Below, piece after piece: positions 17,861 through 26,226 of a stretch of 64,000 nucleotides of DNA. Source of the stretch: Flavobacterium sp. IB48 (GTDB lineage: Bacteria > Bacteroidota > Bacteroidia > Flavobacteriales > Flavobacteriaceae); contig NZ_JAEFCA010000002.1 in the NCBI RefSeq assembly GCF_016405855.1, forward strand, positions 691,031 through 755,030, in the 5' to 3' direction. Under the pieces are notes generated by a model. That model saw nothing but the letters and a program-made list of their open reading frames with translations, had not been told where the DNA came from and did not search any database. The first letter of the stretch is position 1; each line of letters opens with the position of its first letter. The position numbers were made by a program, and so were the translations under genes.

Positions 17861-19045
17861 TTATTCTAAAATTACTTTTACCCAAACCAAACGATGATCA
17901 GAGCTTGACTCTCGTTTTTCGACTAATTCTGACATTGGCTCACCCTTTGCAGGCCAGAACACACCACTTTTAACAATCTTAAAACCAAGTCTCGATGGCA
18001 ATACATAATCTGCACGCATTCTCCAAAAAGCGGTATGATTAATTCCAAAAGGATTTTCAGGACTAAACTCAGCACCACCTTTACTAGCAGGCGTAAAGTC
18101 GCTATTAATTTTCGGACTCTCTACTAAAGACTTTATGCCTTCTCTAATAGCATCTCCTTCAACTGGCGAAGCGTTTTGATCGCCCATTATGACAAATCGA
18201 GAATTTGGAGGCAATCCGCCTTTTAAACCTTTATCATCATAAATATACGAAGCCAAATTGTCTGAAATATAATCTCTCCAGAATCTGATTTCATCGTGAT
18301 TTCTTTTCCCATTGCGGTCTTCAGCACCATCAAAAGTGGGAGGAGTTGGATGACTAACTAGAACATGAACTGTTTTATTACCAATTTCTACAGGAACATC
18401 CCAGTGAGATTTTGAAGATAATGGAAATTCTTTCCATGCTTTCTTGCTATACCAATCCGATCCATCTGCTTTTTTGGTAATTAATGCTTCTGGCATATCT
18501 TTCCATTTAAAATGTTGAAAAGTACGAATTGCATTAACATCAATAGGATATTTAGACAAAAGCATCATCCCATATTGCCCAGGATACATACCAAATGCCC
18601 ATGCATCATTTCCTGAATTACTCAACTTTCCGTCATTGTTCAAATCATAAGGGCTTGGCTGGCCAGTATTCACTGTCGAATAATAGTAGTAAGGATAATC
18701 GATGGCTGCTGCTCCGCCTTGGCTCACATTCAAATAATTTTTTATAAATGCCTTTACGCCAAGTTCAGGATCTTTAATATAATCAAACTCGTTCAGCAAA
18801 ATTACGTCTGGTCTAACGGTCTGAATAATCTGGGCAATATTTCTGATTTGAGCATTATGCCCTGAACTAAGTTGATTAATTAACATCTGCTCCGATTTTC
18901 CCATTGCACCTTTGGGAGAATAATTATCAGATTCCATACTTACATTGTAGGTAGCAAAGGTAAGTTCATGTTTGTCTTGTGAATCGGACTGTGAAAAAAG
19001 AGCTCCGGAAGAAAGCACGGAAAGGATAAAAAATATTTTCTTCAT
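17861..19045 (-). CDS. Secreted endonuclease/exonuclease/phosphatase protein
   Basis: A 394-residue protein with an N-terminal signal peptide (about 1-18, ending LFSQ) and an endonuclease/exonuclease/phosphatase (EEP) fold. Visible motifs are TFATYNVSM, VILLNEFDY (metal-binding Glu), VSHPTPPTF, MGDQNASPVEG and the closing SSDHRLVWV, in the order expected for the Mg-dependent active site. It probably acts in the periplasm or outside the cell on phosphodiesters. The choice-of-anchor lipoprotein gene lies two genes away, which fits a phosphate-acquisition or surface theme, but the substrate is unknown. Confidence 0.8.
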   Translation of the reverse strand: MKKIFFILSVLSSGALFSQSDSQDKHELTFATYNVSMESDNYSPKGAMGKSEQMLINQLSSGHNAQIRNIAQIIQTVRPDVILLNEFDYIKDPELGVKAFIKNYLNVSQGGAAAIDYPYYYYSTVNTGQPSPYDLNNDGKLSNSGNDAWAFGMYPGQYGMMLLSKYPIDVNAIRTFQHFKWKDMPEALITKKADGSDWYSKKAWKEFPLSSKSHWDVPVEIGNKTVHVLVSHPTPPTFDGAEDRNGKRNHDEIRFWRDYISDNLASYIYDDKGLKGGLPPNSRFVIMGDQNASPVEGDAIREGIKSLVESPKINSDFTPASKGGAEFSPENPFGINHTAFWRMRADYVLPSRLGFKIVKSGVFWPAKGEPMSELVEKRESSSDHRLVWVKVILE

Positions 19046-19135
19046 ATAAAATTAAATCTGCATTTCTGCATTATTGAACATACGAATATAAGAAGGATGT
19101 TGGGACACATGGCAAATCTGTCTGTTAAATATACA

Positions 19136-19168
19136 ACAAAAAAAAGCTGCCACTTTTGGTGACAGCTT
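19136..19168 (-). terminator. Terminator after aguA
   Basis: The AAGCTGCCAC (19144-19153) / GTGACAGCTT (19159-19168) stem has one G-U pair, a 5-base loop and a T run on the minus strand. It lies about 92 bases past the agmatine deiminase stop. The rest of the 214-base gap shows nothing else. Confidence 0.8.
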
Positions 19169-19259
19169 AAATAATACAAGAAAGTCTCTGTATATCTGAT
19201 AATTTTATCACAGATTAAAAAAATCAAAACGATTATTTTATAATCTGCGACTACTATTT

Positions 19260-20300
19260 TTATGCAGGAATCTGCTGACTTAAACAATGTAAAGTTCCGA
19301 ATCCCCAGATAAAATCGATACAGCTAATACCGATTACTTCACGATCTGGAAAACATTCTGCTAATATGTTTAAAGCAACTCGGTCGTTGCTATCGTTGAA
19401 TGTTGGTACTAAAACGCAATTATTCAAGATTAAGAAATTAGCATAACTTGCCGGCAATCTTAAATCTTCAAAATCAACACGTTTTGGCATTGGTAATGCT
19501 ACAATAACTGGCGATTTTCCGTTTTCTAGTTTTGCATTTTGCAGACGTTTCAAATTATCCTGTAAAGGTTTGTAGTTTGAATCGTTTTTATCTGTTTCTA
19601 CAATCGTTACAATTGTATCTTCATTCACAAATCGGCATAAATCGTCGATATGTCCGTGCGTATCATCTCCTTCTATCCCGTCTCCAAGCCAAATTACGTT
19701 TGTAACTCCAAGATACTCTTTAAAAACAGCTTCATAATCTTCTTTTGTAAAACCAGGATTTCTTACTTGAATTGTTGGGTGCATCAAACACTCTTCAGAA
19801 GTCAATAAAGTTCCTTTTCCGTTTACATCAATCGCTCCACCTTCTACAATTACTGGTTTTCCTTTGTACATTACTTGAGTTAAAGGAACATCAATAAAAT
19901 CTGCCACTTTACCCGGAACGAATTTGTCTAATTGGTAGTTTTTATATTTTGCCCATCCATTAAAGTTGAAGTTTAACGCTTCTCTTTTTGAACCATTTTT
20001 TACAATAATTGGTCCTGAATCGCGCATCCAGCTTCTGTTTGTTTTATGAACAATATAAGAAACGTTTTCAGTATTAACGCGAGCTCTTTCAAGCATATCA
20101 GCAACTTTTTCTTTTAGTTTTTCATCGGCAACCACCAAAAAAACAGTTTCAAAAGTCGCTACTTTTTTAATAAACTCTACAAAAGCCCATTGAACAGCTT
20201 CATATTTTCCTGGCCAATCGTTGCCATTATGCGGAAAACACAATACAATTCCTTGCTGTTTTTCCCATTCTGCTGGAAATCTTCTATTATTTGTTGACAT
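19260..20300 (-). CDS. aguA: Agmatine deiminase
   Basis: A 346-residue guanidine-modifying enzyme of the peptidylarginine/agmatine deiminase family. MRDSGPI, VEGGAIDVNGKG, GDDTHGHIDD and the C-terminal GFGTLHCLSQQIP with the catalytic Cys are in the right order. It hydrolyses agmatine to N-carbamoylputrescine and ammonia. The next enzyme, N-carbamoylputrescine amidase, is encoded at 23792 on the same strand, so the two steps of putrescine synthesis from agmatine are clustered but separated by two plus-strand envelope genes. The start at MSTNNRRFP follows a good minus-strand promoter. Confidence 0.92.
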   Translation of the reverse strand: MSTNNRRFPAEWEKQQGIVLCFPHNGNDWPGKYEAVQWAFVEFIKKVATFETVFLVVADEKLKEKVADMLERARVNTENVSYIVHKTNRSWMRDSGPIIVKNGSKREALNFNFNGWAKYKNYQLDKFVPGKVADFIDVPLTQVMYKGKPVIVEGGAIDVNGKGTLLTSEECLMHPTIQVRNPGFTKEDYEAVFKEYLGVTNVIWLGDGIEGDDTHGHIDDLCRFVNEDTIVTIVETDKNDSNYKPLQDNLKRLQNAKLENGKSPVIVALPMPKRVDFEDLRLPASYANFLILNNCVLVPTFNDSNDRVALNILAECFPDREVIGISCIDFIWGFGTLHCLSQQIPA

Positions 20301-20324
20301 AAATACGTTCTAATTTAGAAAGTG

Positions 20325-20357
20325 CAAAGATAAGCATTCGTTAGGATTTTAAAACAA
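20325..20357 (-). promoter_or_regulatory. aguA promoter
   Basis: On the minus strand TTG (20357-20355), a 22-base spacer and TATCTTTG (20332-20325) precede the aguA start codon by 24 bases. Confidence 0.6.
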
Positions 20358-20456
20358 CTGAGCAAAAATCATCTCTAATTTCACAAAAAATATCTTGCAA
20401 AAATTAAGTTAAAGATTAAATAATACCTACTTAATATTTAACAGAAGGCTCAGAAT

Positions 20457-20464
20457 TACTTTTG
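20457..20464 (+). promoter_or_regulatory. -7 box before choice-of-anchor gene
   Basis: TACTTTTG matches TAnnTTTG 20 bases before the start codon. The predicted 5' leader is short, about 14 bases. No TTG at -33 is evident. Confidence 0.5.
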
Positions 20465-20484
20465 CCAAAACTAAAAACTAACAC

Positions 20485-22005
20485 ATGAAAAATTTATCAA
20501 TCTCATTATTGGCTGCCCTTTTTATATTGGCAAGCTGTAACAATGACGAAAATTCAAACAGCACTCCCGAAGTTGGTGCAAATGAAAATCCTGGAACTTT
20601 TAAAGAAATTGGTTCTATTACAATTGGCGGAGAAGCCGCTGCAGAAATCTCGGCTTACTGCGAAAAAACAAAAAGACTTTTTACCGTAAATAACAGCGAT
20701 GTAAATCAAATTGATGTTATCGACATCTCTGATCCGACAAAACCTCTTAAAATAGGACAAATTAATTTGGCTACATATGAAGGCGCAGCAAACAGCGTTT
20801 CTGTTTTTGACGGAAAACTTGCTGTAGCTTTAGAATCTACAGTAAACAAACAAGGAAACGGTAAAGTAGTTATTTTCAACACTTCAGATTATAGCTTAAT
20901 TAAGCAAGTTACAGTTGGTGCATTGCCCGATATGATTACTTTTTCTCCTGATGGAAAATACATCATGACCGCTAACGAAGGTGAGCCAAATACTGATTAT
21001 TCGCAAGATCCAAACGGAACAATTTCGATCATTGAAACTAGTACTTATAATGTAACAACTTTAGATTTTAGTTCGTTTGCAGGTCAGGCAGAAGCACTGA
21101 AAAAAGACGGATTTAGAATTTCAAAATTTGCTAAAACTAGTTTCGCTCAAGATATCGAGCCAGAATACATCACCATTTCTGACGATTCTAAAACGGCTTG
21201 GGTAACTTTACAAGAAAATAATGGTGTTGCAAAGGTCGATTTAACTTCTAAAACTATTACAGCAATTTACCCTTTAGGTTTAAAAGATTACAATACTGCT
21301 GAAAATGCAATTGATGTTAGCGATAGCGACAATAAAATTGCATTCAATCCATGGAAAGTAAAAGGTCTTTATATGCCAGACGCCATCAGCCATTATACTG
21401 TAAACAATGTTCCTTATTTTGTAACCGCTAATGAAGGTGATGCAAGAGAATATACTGCTTACACTGATGTAAAGCGTATGAAAAACATGACACTTGATGC
21501 AACGGCTTTTCCAGATGCTGCTACTTTAAAATTAGATGCTAACATGGGAAGATTAAACCTTGTTGCTGATATGGGAGATACTGACGGAGATGGAGATTTG
21601 GACGAAATGGTAAGTTTTGGAGGTAGATCATTTTCTATTTGGAATGGAAACACTGGAAAAATCGTTTTTGACAGTAAAAATGATGTTGACAAAAAAACAA
21701 ATGAAATTGGCACATACGATGACAAAAGAAGCGATGACAAAGGTTCTGAGCCAGAAGCTGTGGTTGTAGCTAAAATGGGAAATCAAAATATTTTATTTGT
21801 TGGTTTAGAAAGATCTGATGCTTTTATGGTTTATGATGCAACAAACCCAACTTCTCCACAATATTTACAAACAGTAAAAACAGGAGATGCTCCAGAAGGT
21901 TTATTATTTATTCCAGCTTCAAAGAGCCCAACAAAAAGAAGTTTATTAGTAGTAAGCAGCGAAGGTGATGGAACTGTTAAAATTTATCAGCCAGATTTGA
22001 AATAA
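20485..22005 (+). CDS. Choice-of-anchor I beta-propeller lipoprotein
   Basis: A 506-residue lipoprotein with a signal peptide and lipobox LASC (Cys18). The rest reads as a beta-propeller of the choice-of-anchor I family, with NEGEPNTDYSQDPNGTISI, the similar NEGDARE repeat, PEYITISDDSKTAWVTLQEN and a calcium-loop-like DTDGDGDLDEM. Related proteins are exposed on the surface and are often found with phosphatases. The downstream hairpin terminator ends the unit. Its biochemical activity is unknown. It is not the alkaline phosphatase domain itself, because no phosphatase catalytic motif is visible. Confidence 0.8.
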   Translation: MKNLSISLLAALFILASCNNDENSNSTPEVGANENPGTFKEIGSITIGGEAAAEISAYCEKTKRLFTVNNSDVNQIDVIDISDPTKPLKIGQINLATYEGAANSVSVFDGKLAVALESTVNKQGNGKVVIFNTSDYSLIKQVTVGALPDMITFSPDGKYIMTANEGEPNTDYSQDPNGTISIIETSTYNVTTLDFSSFAGQAEALKKDGFRISKFAKTSFAQDIEPEYITISDDSKTAWVTLQENNGVAKVDLTSKTITAIYPLGLKDYNTAENAIDVSDSDNKIAFNPWKVKGLYMPDAISHYTVNNVPYFVTANEGDAREYTAYTDVKRMKNMTLDATAFPDAATLKLDANMGRLNLVADMGDTDGDGDLDEMVSFGGRSFSIWNGNTGKIVFDSKNDVDKKTNEIGTYDDKRSDDKGSEPEAVVVAKMGNQNILFVGLERSDAFMVYDATNPTSPQYLQTVKTGDAPEGLLFIPASKSPTKRSLLVVSSEGDGTVKIYQPDLK

Positions 22006-22026
22006 TTAATATTTTTTCAGGATAGC

Positions 22027-22060
22027 AAAAGGACAAAATGTGAATTTTGTCCTTTTTTTT
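22027..22060 (+). terminator. Terminator after choice-of-anchor gene
   Basis: A perfect 13-base stem, AAAAGGACAAAAT / ATTTTGTCCTTTT, runs into a T run. The stem sequence is identical to that of the terminator at 23741-23770. Confidence 0.92.
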
Positions 22061-22207
22061 TGCTTTCTATTAGACTAATTTTAACGGATTTACATAATTA
22101 AAAGCCAAAAGATGGGAATTATGTAAGAGTATATACAACACATTCTAAGATTCGACTTCTAATTTTGTTCATGAGTTTAAAATAAAAACAATTTAATTTT
22201 TGATATC

Positions 22208-23467
22208 ATGAAAAAGAAATTAGTATCAGCCTCTCTATTATTACTATCTTTTGCGGCAGGCGCACAAAATATGGCTACGACTTCTACAAAACCTAATGTA
22301 GAGCAAGAATACAACAAATGGTCGATTGAACTTAATGGTGGTGTTAACAAACCAACAAGAGCTATGACTCCAGGTTATACTACTGAATCATTAAACTTTT
22401 TTCACGGTGATCTAGGAGTAAGATATATGTTTAATCCAAAATTTGGTTTGAAATTAGATGTTGGTTACGACCAATTTAAAGAGAAAAAAGATACTCCAGA
22501 TTTTGAAAGCCGCTATGTTAGAGCAAGTTTACAAGGGGTTATCAATGTTGGACGTGCATTAAATTTTGAAACTTGGACAAACACAATTGGTCTTTTAGCA
22601 CATGGAGGTTTTGGAGTTTCTCAAATTAGCACTGAAACAGGATTTGGAGGTCAAGATTACATGGCTCACGGAATTGCTGGTTTAACTGGACAAATTAGAT
22701 TAAGTGACCGAGTAGCTTTAACAGGAGATCTTACTGGAATTATAAACGGAAGACAAAACTGGAACTTTGACGGAATGGGAAACACAACAACTGGTTCTTT
22801 TGACGGTATTTTACTGAATGCTTCTGTTGGTTTAACGTTCTACTTAGGAAAAAACCAGAAACATGCTGACTGGGTTGGTGAAGAAGATAGAATTGGCGAA
22901 TTGGAAAAAAGAGTGGACTTAATCGAAACTGGTCTTATCGATTCAGACAAAGATGGAGTTGCTGATTTATACGATTTAGAACCAAACTCTATTGCTGGAG
23001 TTGCTGTTAATACAAAAGGGCAATCTATTGATAATAATCAAAATGGTGTGCCAGATGAGCTAGAAAGCTATTTGGATAAAACTTACGAGAAAAAAGGCGC
23101 TGGAACAGCTACAAACAATACTGTTGAAGAATTAATTAACGGTGGTTATGTAAATGTTTATTTCGATTTCAACTCGTCTAAACCTACAAACGCTTCTTTA
23201 TCTGGTGTAGATTTCTTAGTGAAATATTTGAAAAACAATCCTGGAAAATCAGCAGATATTATTGGATATGCTGACGAAATTGGAAACTCAAACTACAATG
23301 TTGAGCTATCAAGAAAAAGAGCTGAAGCTGTTAAAAAAGTGGCTGTAAATGCAGGAATTGATGCTTCAAGATTGAATGTAATTGCTAACGGAGAAGATAC
23401 TTCTGTTAACAAAAATTCTAAAGAGGCACGTCAGATCGTGAGAAGAGTTACTTTCCAAGTGAAGTAA
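22208..23467 (+). CDS. OmpA-family outer-membrane protein
   Basis: A 419-residue protein with a signal peptide (ending LSFAAGAQ). It has an N-terminal eight-stranded barrel region (to about residue 215), a linker with a calcium-binding thrombospondin-3-like repeat (DSDKDGVADLYD and NNQNGVPDELE), and a C-terminal OmpA peptidoglycan-binding domain (VNVYFDFNSSKP, IIGYADEIGNSNYNVELSRKRAEAV). It probably tethers the outer membrane to peptidoglycan. It is monocistronic with a strong terminator. The 200-base stretch upstream shows no clear TAnnTTTG box. Confidence 0.93.
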   Translation: MKKKLVSASLLLLSFAAGAQNMATTSTKPNVEQEYNKWSIELNGGVNKPTRAMTPGYTTESLNFFHGDLGVRYMFNPKFGLKLDVGYDQFKEKKDTPDFESRYVRASLQGVINVGRALNFETWTNTIGLLAHGGFGVSQISTETGFGGQDYMAHGIAGLTGQIRLSDRVALTGDLTGIINGRQNWNFDGMGNTTTGSFDGILLNASVGLTFYLGKNQKHADWVGEEDRIGELEKRVDLIETGLIDSDKDGVADLYDLEPNSIAGVAVNTKGQSIDNNQNGVPDELESYLDKTYEKKGAGTATNNTVEELINGGYVNVYFDFNSSKPTNASLSGVDFLVKYLKNNPGKSADIIGYADEIGNSNYNVELSRKRAEAVKKVAVNAGIDASRLNVIANGEDTSVNKNSKEARQIVRRVTFQVK

Positions 23468-23487
23468 TTTATATAAAGCTAAAAGCA

Positions 23488-23524
23488 AAAAAGGAGCTAT
23501 TTCAATACGAAATAGCTCCTTTTT
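23488..23524 (+). terminator. Terminator after OmpA gene
   Basis: A perfect 16-base stem, left arm 23488-23503 (AAAAGGAGCTATTTC core) and right arm 23509-23524, has a 5-base loop and ends in T residues. Confidence 0.92.
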
Positions 23525-23571
23525 ATTATAAAACAGTGTTTTAAAAAAATTAGATTTTGAATACTTATTTA

Positions 23572-23734
23572 AAGCTTCGGAGAAGCGAAATATTTATAGC
23601 AAATAATATACGTTTACGATATAAAGCTCCAGCGGAGCGAAATGTTCTTTTACAATCTAATACATGTCGCTCCGCTGGAGCTTTTTCATTTTGTTTTATT
23701 GAGGTGCTATAAATATTTCGCTTCTCCGAAGCTT
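23572..23734. repeat. Nested perfect inverted repeats
   Basis: An outer pair of 29-base arms (23572-23600 and 23706-23734) contains the words CTTCGGAGAAGCG and AAATATTTATAGC. It encloses an inner pair of 18-base arms, AAAGCTCCAGCGGAGCGA (23623-23640) and its exact reverse complement (23667-23684). Both pairs are perfect. The whole lies between the convergent OmpA and aguB genes, which each have their own terminator, so it is not needed for termination. It looks like a mobile or REP-type palindromic element. Confidence 0.9.
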
Positions 23735-23740
23735 ACAAAA

Positions 23741-23770
23741 AAAAGGACAAAATGTATATTTTGTCCTTTT
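23741..23770. terminator. Terminator after aguB
   Basis: A 13-base stem, AAAAGGACAAAAT / ATTTTGTCCTTTT, has a GTAT loop, with A and T runs on either side. It closes aguB on the minus strand and has the same stem as the terminator at 22027. Confidence 0.88.
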
Positions 23771-23791
23771 TTATATTTTAGATAAACCTAA

Positions 23792-24682
23792 TTATTTATC
23801 AATTGCTCTTTTTGTAATGTCTCCAAAAGCATCAATTCTTCTATCTCTGAAGAATGGCCAGTTTTGACGAACATTTTCTTGTAAATCTAAATCAACCTCA
23901 GCAATTAAGATTTCTTCTTTATCGTGAGAAGCTTGAGCCAAAATTTCTCCTTGCGGTCCAGCAATAAAAGAAGCTCCCCAGAACTGAATTCCTTCTGTTC
24001 CTTCAAGATATTTTTCTAAACCAATTCGGTTAGCTGCCGCTACGAAAACGCCATTAGCAACTGCATGACCTTTCATAACATTCATCCAAGCGCCATATTG
24101 GTTTTCTCCGTATTGTTCTTTTTCTTTAGGATGCCATCCGATTGCTGTTGGGTAAAATAAAACCTCAGCACCTTTAAGAGCTGTAATACGAGCTGCTTCT
24201 GGATACCATTGATCCCAGCAAATTAAAGTTCCAACAGTTCCTTTTTTAGTTTCAATAGCCTGGAAACCTAAATCTCCTGGTGTGAAATAGAATTTCTCAT
24301 AGAAATGTGGATCGTCTGGAATATGCATTTTACGATATAAACCAGCTTCAGTTCCATCAGTATCAATAATGTAAGCACTATTATGATAGATTCCAGCCAT
24401 TCTTTTCTCAAAGAAAGGAACAATAATTACTACTCCTAATTCTTTTGCCAATTCGCTGAATGCAATAAATGAAGTGCTGTACAATGGCTCTGCTAATGCA
24501 AAATTATCCACATCTTCACTTTGACAAAAATAATGACTGCTATATAATTCAGGCAGTAAGATAACTTCTGCACCTTGACTTGCAGCATCTCTTACCCAAC
24601 TGATACATTTTTTAAGATTATTTTCGGCAACATCATTCAGATTTAACTGAATAACCGATATTTTATACTTTCTTTTCGCCAT
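23792..24682 (-). CDS. aguB: N-carbamoylputrescine amidase
   Basis: A 296-residue carbon-nitrogen hydrolase starting MAKRKYKISVIQL. The Glu-Lys-Cys triad is visible in LLPELYSS, YRKMHIPDDP and LICWDQWYPEAAR. The closing NWPFFRDRRIDAFGDI resembles the plant and bacterial N-carbamoylputrescine amidases. It releases putrescine, CO2 and ammonia from N-carbamoylputrescine, completing the agmatine route begun by aguA at 19260. Seven further codons are open upstream, but homologues begin at MA-x-RKYK. The gene has a strong terminator. Confidence 0.92.
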   Translation of the reverse strand: MAKRKYKISVIQLNLNDVAENNLKKCISWVRDAASQGAEVILLPELYSSHYFCQSEDVDNFALAEPLYSTSFIAFSELAKELGVVIIVPFFEKRMAGIYHNSAYIIDTDGTEAGLYRKMHIPDDPHFYEKFYFTPGDLGFQAIETKKGTVGTLICWDQWYPEAARITALKGAEVLFYPTAIGWHPKEKEQYGENQYGAWMNVMKGHAVANGVFVAAANRIGLEKYLEGTEGIQFWGASFIAGPQGEILAQASHDKEEILIAEVDLDLQENVRQNWPFFRDRRIDAFGDITKRAIDK

Positions 24683-24847
24683 GACATAAAATTTAGAGTG
24701 CAAAAGTAGTAAATTTTAAAGGAATGTCAAAGTTTGCAAATCGGTCTAATATTAAATTAAAGATCATTTCACGTTAGCGAATTCTTCTAACTGTAAACTA
24801 ACATTCTCATTCTATTTGTTCTTCTGCAACTTCATTTTTATAAAATC

Positions 24848-24895
24848 GAAAAAGCCACTTTTCATCGATTTAAAATCTATGAAAAATGGCTTAAT
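24848..24895 (-). terminator. Terminator after lipoprotein gene 1
   Basis: AAAGCCACTTTTCAT and ATGAAAAATGGCTTA form an imperfect long stem followed by T residues on the minus strand, just past the stop of the 24920 gene. Confidence 0.65.
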
Positions 24896-24919
24896 TTAAG
24901 ATTATATTGTTTAAAACCG

Positions 24920-25333
24920 TTACTGGATAACTAATGTTTTAACCAAGAATTCTGTTTCTGATTTTTTGAATTTAATTTCGAAAGTTCCTTTTGACTGCGG
25001 TGAAAATGTATAAACAGTATGCAGTGCAGTTGGCGTTTGATTAGCACAAGTTTCCTTCGGATATTTAACCTCTATTTGAAATCCGCTCTCTTTACCAATA
25101 GATATATCACTAATTCTATCAAACTGCCCACAAGCGTTCTCAGCTATAAAAGAAATTTCAAAATTAATATCAACCCCTACTTTTCCTGTAGATGGACCTG
25201 AAATAGCAGTAACATCTGCAGCTTTTGAAATAGTTTGCGGTGTTTCTTTCTTATCATCATCGCTACTGCAAGCAACCAAAGAAACAGCTAAAAATAGCAC
25301 TGCCAAAACTGATTGTAATCTAAAAATTCTCAT
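24920..25333 (-). CDS. Small lipoprotein, paralogue 1
   Basis: A 137-residue lipoprotein with a signal peptide and lipobox (VACSS, Cys22) followed by an acidic SDDDKKE linker that resembles a Bacteroidota surface-export signal. The mature part has no recognised domain. It predicts as a single beta-sandwich ending GTFEIKFKKSETEF, and it has two cysteines (in ENACGQF and ETCANQ) that could form a disulfide. The next gene upstream (25500) is a paralogue of the same length with the same cysteines. Function unknown. Confidence 0.75.
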   Translation of the reverse strand: MRIFRLQSVLAVLFLAVSLVACSSDDDKKETPQTISKAADVTAISGPSTGKVGVDINFEISFIAENACGQFDRISDISIGKESGFQIEVKYPKETCANQTPTALHTVYTFSPQSKGTFEIKFKKSETEFLVKTLVIQ

Positions 25334-25421
25334 ATAAGTAAATTAATTGTTTTATTATGTAGATGGTGCTAAATTACAAAGGTTGCTTGAAATAATGCAA
25401 AATAATTTTAGTTTGTCAAAA

Positions 25422-25464
25422 AAAAGCCATTTTGCATTGATTAAAAGTAATCTTAGCAAAATGG
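25422..25464 (-). terminator. Terminator after lipoprotein gene 2
   Basis: AAAGCCATTTTGC and GCAAAATGGCTTT form a 13-base stem with a T run on the minus strand. Confidence 0.85.
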
Positions 25465-25499
25465 CTTTCAACCTAAAAAAATATCAACTAAGCTTGTTG

Positions 25500-25910
25500 T
25501 TAGTCTATCACTACTTTTTGAGTAAGGAATTCTGTTTCCGATTTTTTAAATTTAATTTCAAAAGTTCCTTTTGCAGCAGACTTAAATTTGTATACAGTCT
25601 TTTTTGGTTCTGGCACTTGTTGCGTGCAAACTTGTGAAGGGTATTTTGCAATTACTTGTAAACCTTTTACAGACCCAATTGTTACTTCTGAGATTTTATC
25701 AAATTCTGCGCAAGCGTTGTCTACTACATACGTCACATCGTAGCTTAATTCATCATTTACTTTACCTGTTGCTGGACCTTTAATTTCGGTTACTAAAGCA
25801 GCTTTTGATGTAGGAGCTGGTGTTTTGTTGTCATCGTCATTACTGCATGAAACAAATGCAATTGATAAAAATAATACTACTAAAACTGATTTTAATCTAA
25901 AACTTTTCAT
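25500..25910 (-). CDS. Small lipoprotein, paralogue 2
   Basis: A 136-residue lipoprotein with a lipobox (VSCSN, Cys22) and acidic linker NDDDNK. It shares with the downstream gene the GP-x-TGKV element, the paired cysteines (DNACAEF, SQVCTQQ) and a near-identical C-terminal strand, GTFEIKFKKSETEF. The pair is a tandem duplication, each copy with its own terminator. The 316-base stretch upstream of it (25911-26226) holds only the terminator of the DUF808 gene and AT-rich sequence in which I see no gene. Confidence 0.75.
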   Translation of the reverse strand: MKSFRLKSVLVVLFLSIAFVSCSNDDDNKTPAPTSKAALVTEIKGPATGKVNDELSYDVTYVVDNACAEFDKISEVTIGSVKGLQVIAKYPSQVCTQQVPEPKKTVYKFKSAAKGTFEIKFKKSETEFLTQKVVID

Positions 25911-26169
25911 ATAAAATAATAATTAATTGTTAATTACTATGAAGACGGAACAAGGTTGCAATGGTTGCTTTAAGAAAAATGTTAAAAATTTCACCAAAAC
26001 ACTAAACAACTATAAATCAACATCTTATTCATGTAAAAAAAAGTCAAGATTTACCGATATTTCTTATATAAAATAAATATTTCTGGTTTACTTCTTATAG
26101 AAACAGCATCATTTTTTGAACATCTCAAAAGCTATCGGGACTCAACTTGATCTGAAAATATTACCTTCT

Positions 26170-26208
26170 GCCACAAAAAAAACATCAGCCTTTCGACTGA
26201 TGTTTTTT
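26170..26208 (-). terminator. Terminator after DUF808 gene
   Basis: The AAAAAACATCAG (26177-26188) / CTGATGTTTTTT (26197-26208) stem has a T run on the minus strand, about 18 bases past the stop. Confidence 0.9.
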
Positions 26209-26226
26209 ATTAATTGGAAGCAATTT

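Noticed and set aside
19042..19287. Open frame of 81 codons on the minus strand between the EEP gene and aguA
   Set aside because: It spans the aguA terminator and overlaps both flanking genes in another frame; composition is that of non-coding DNA.
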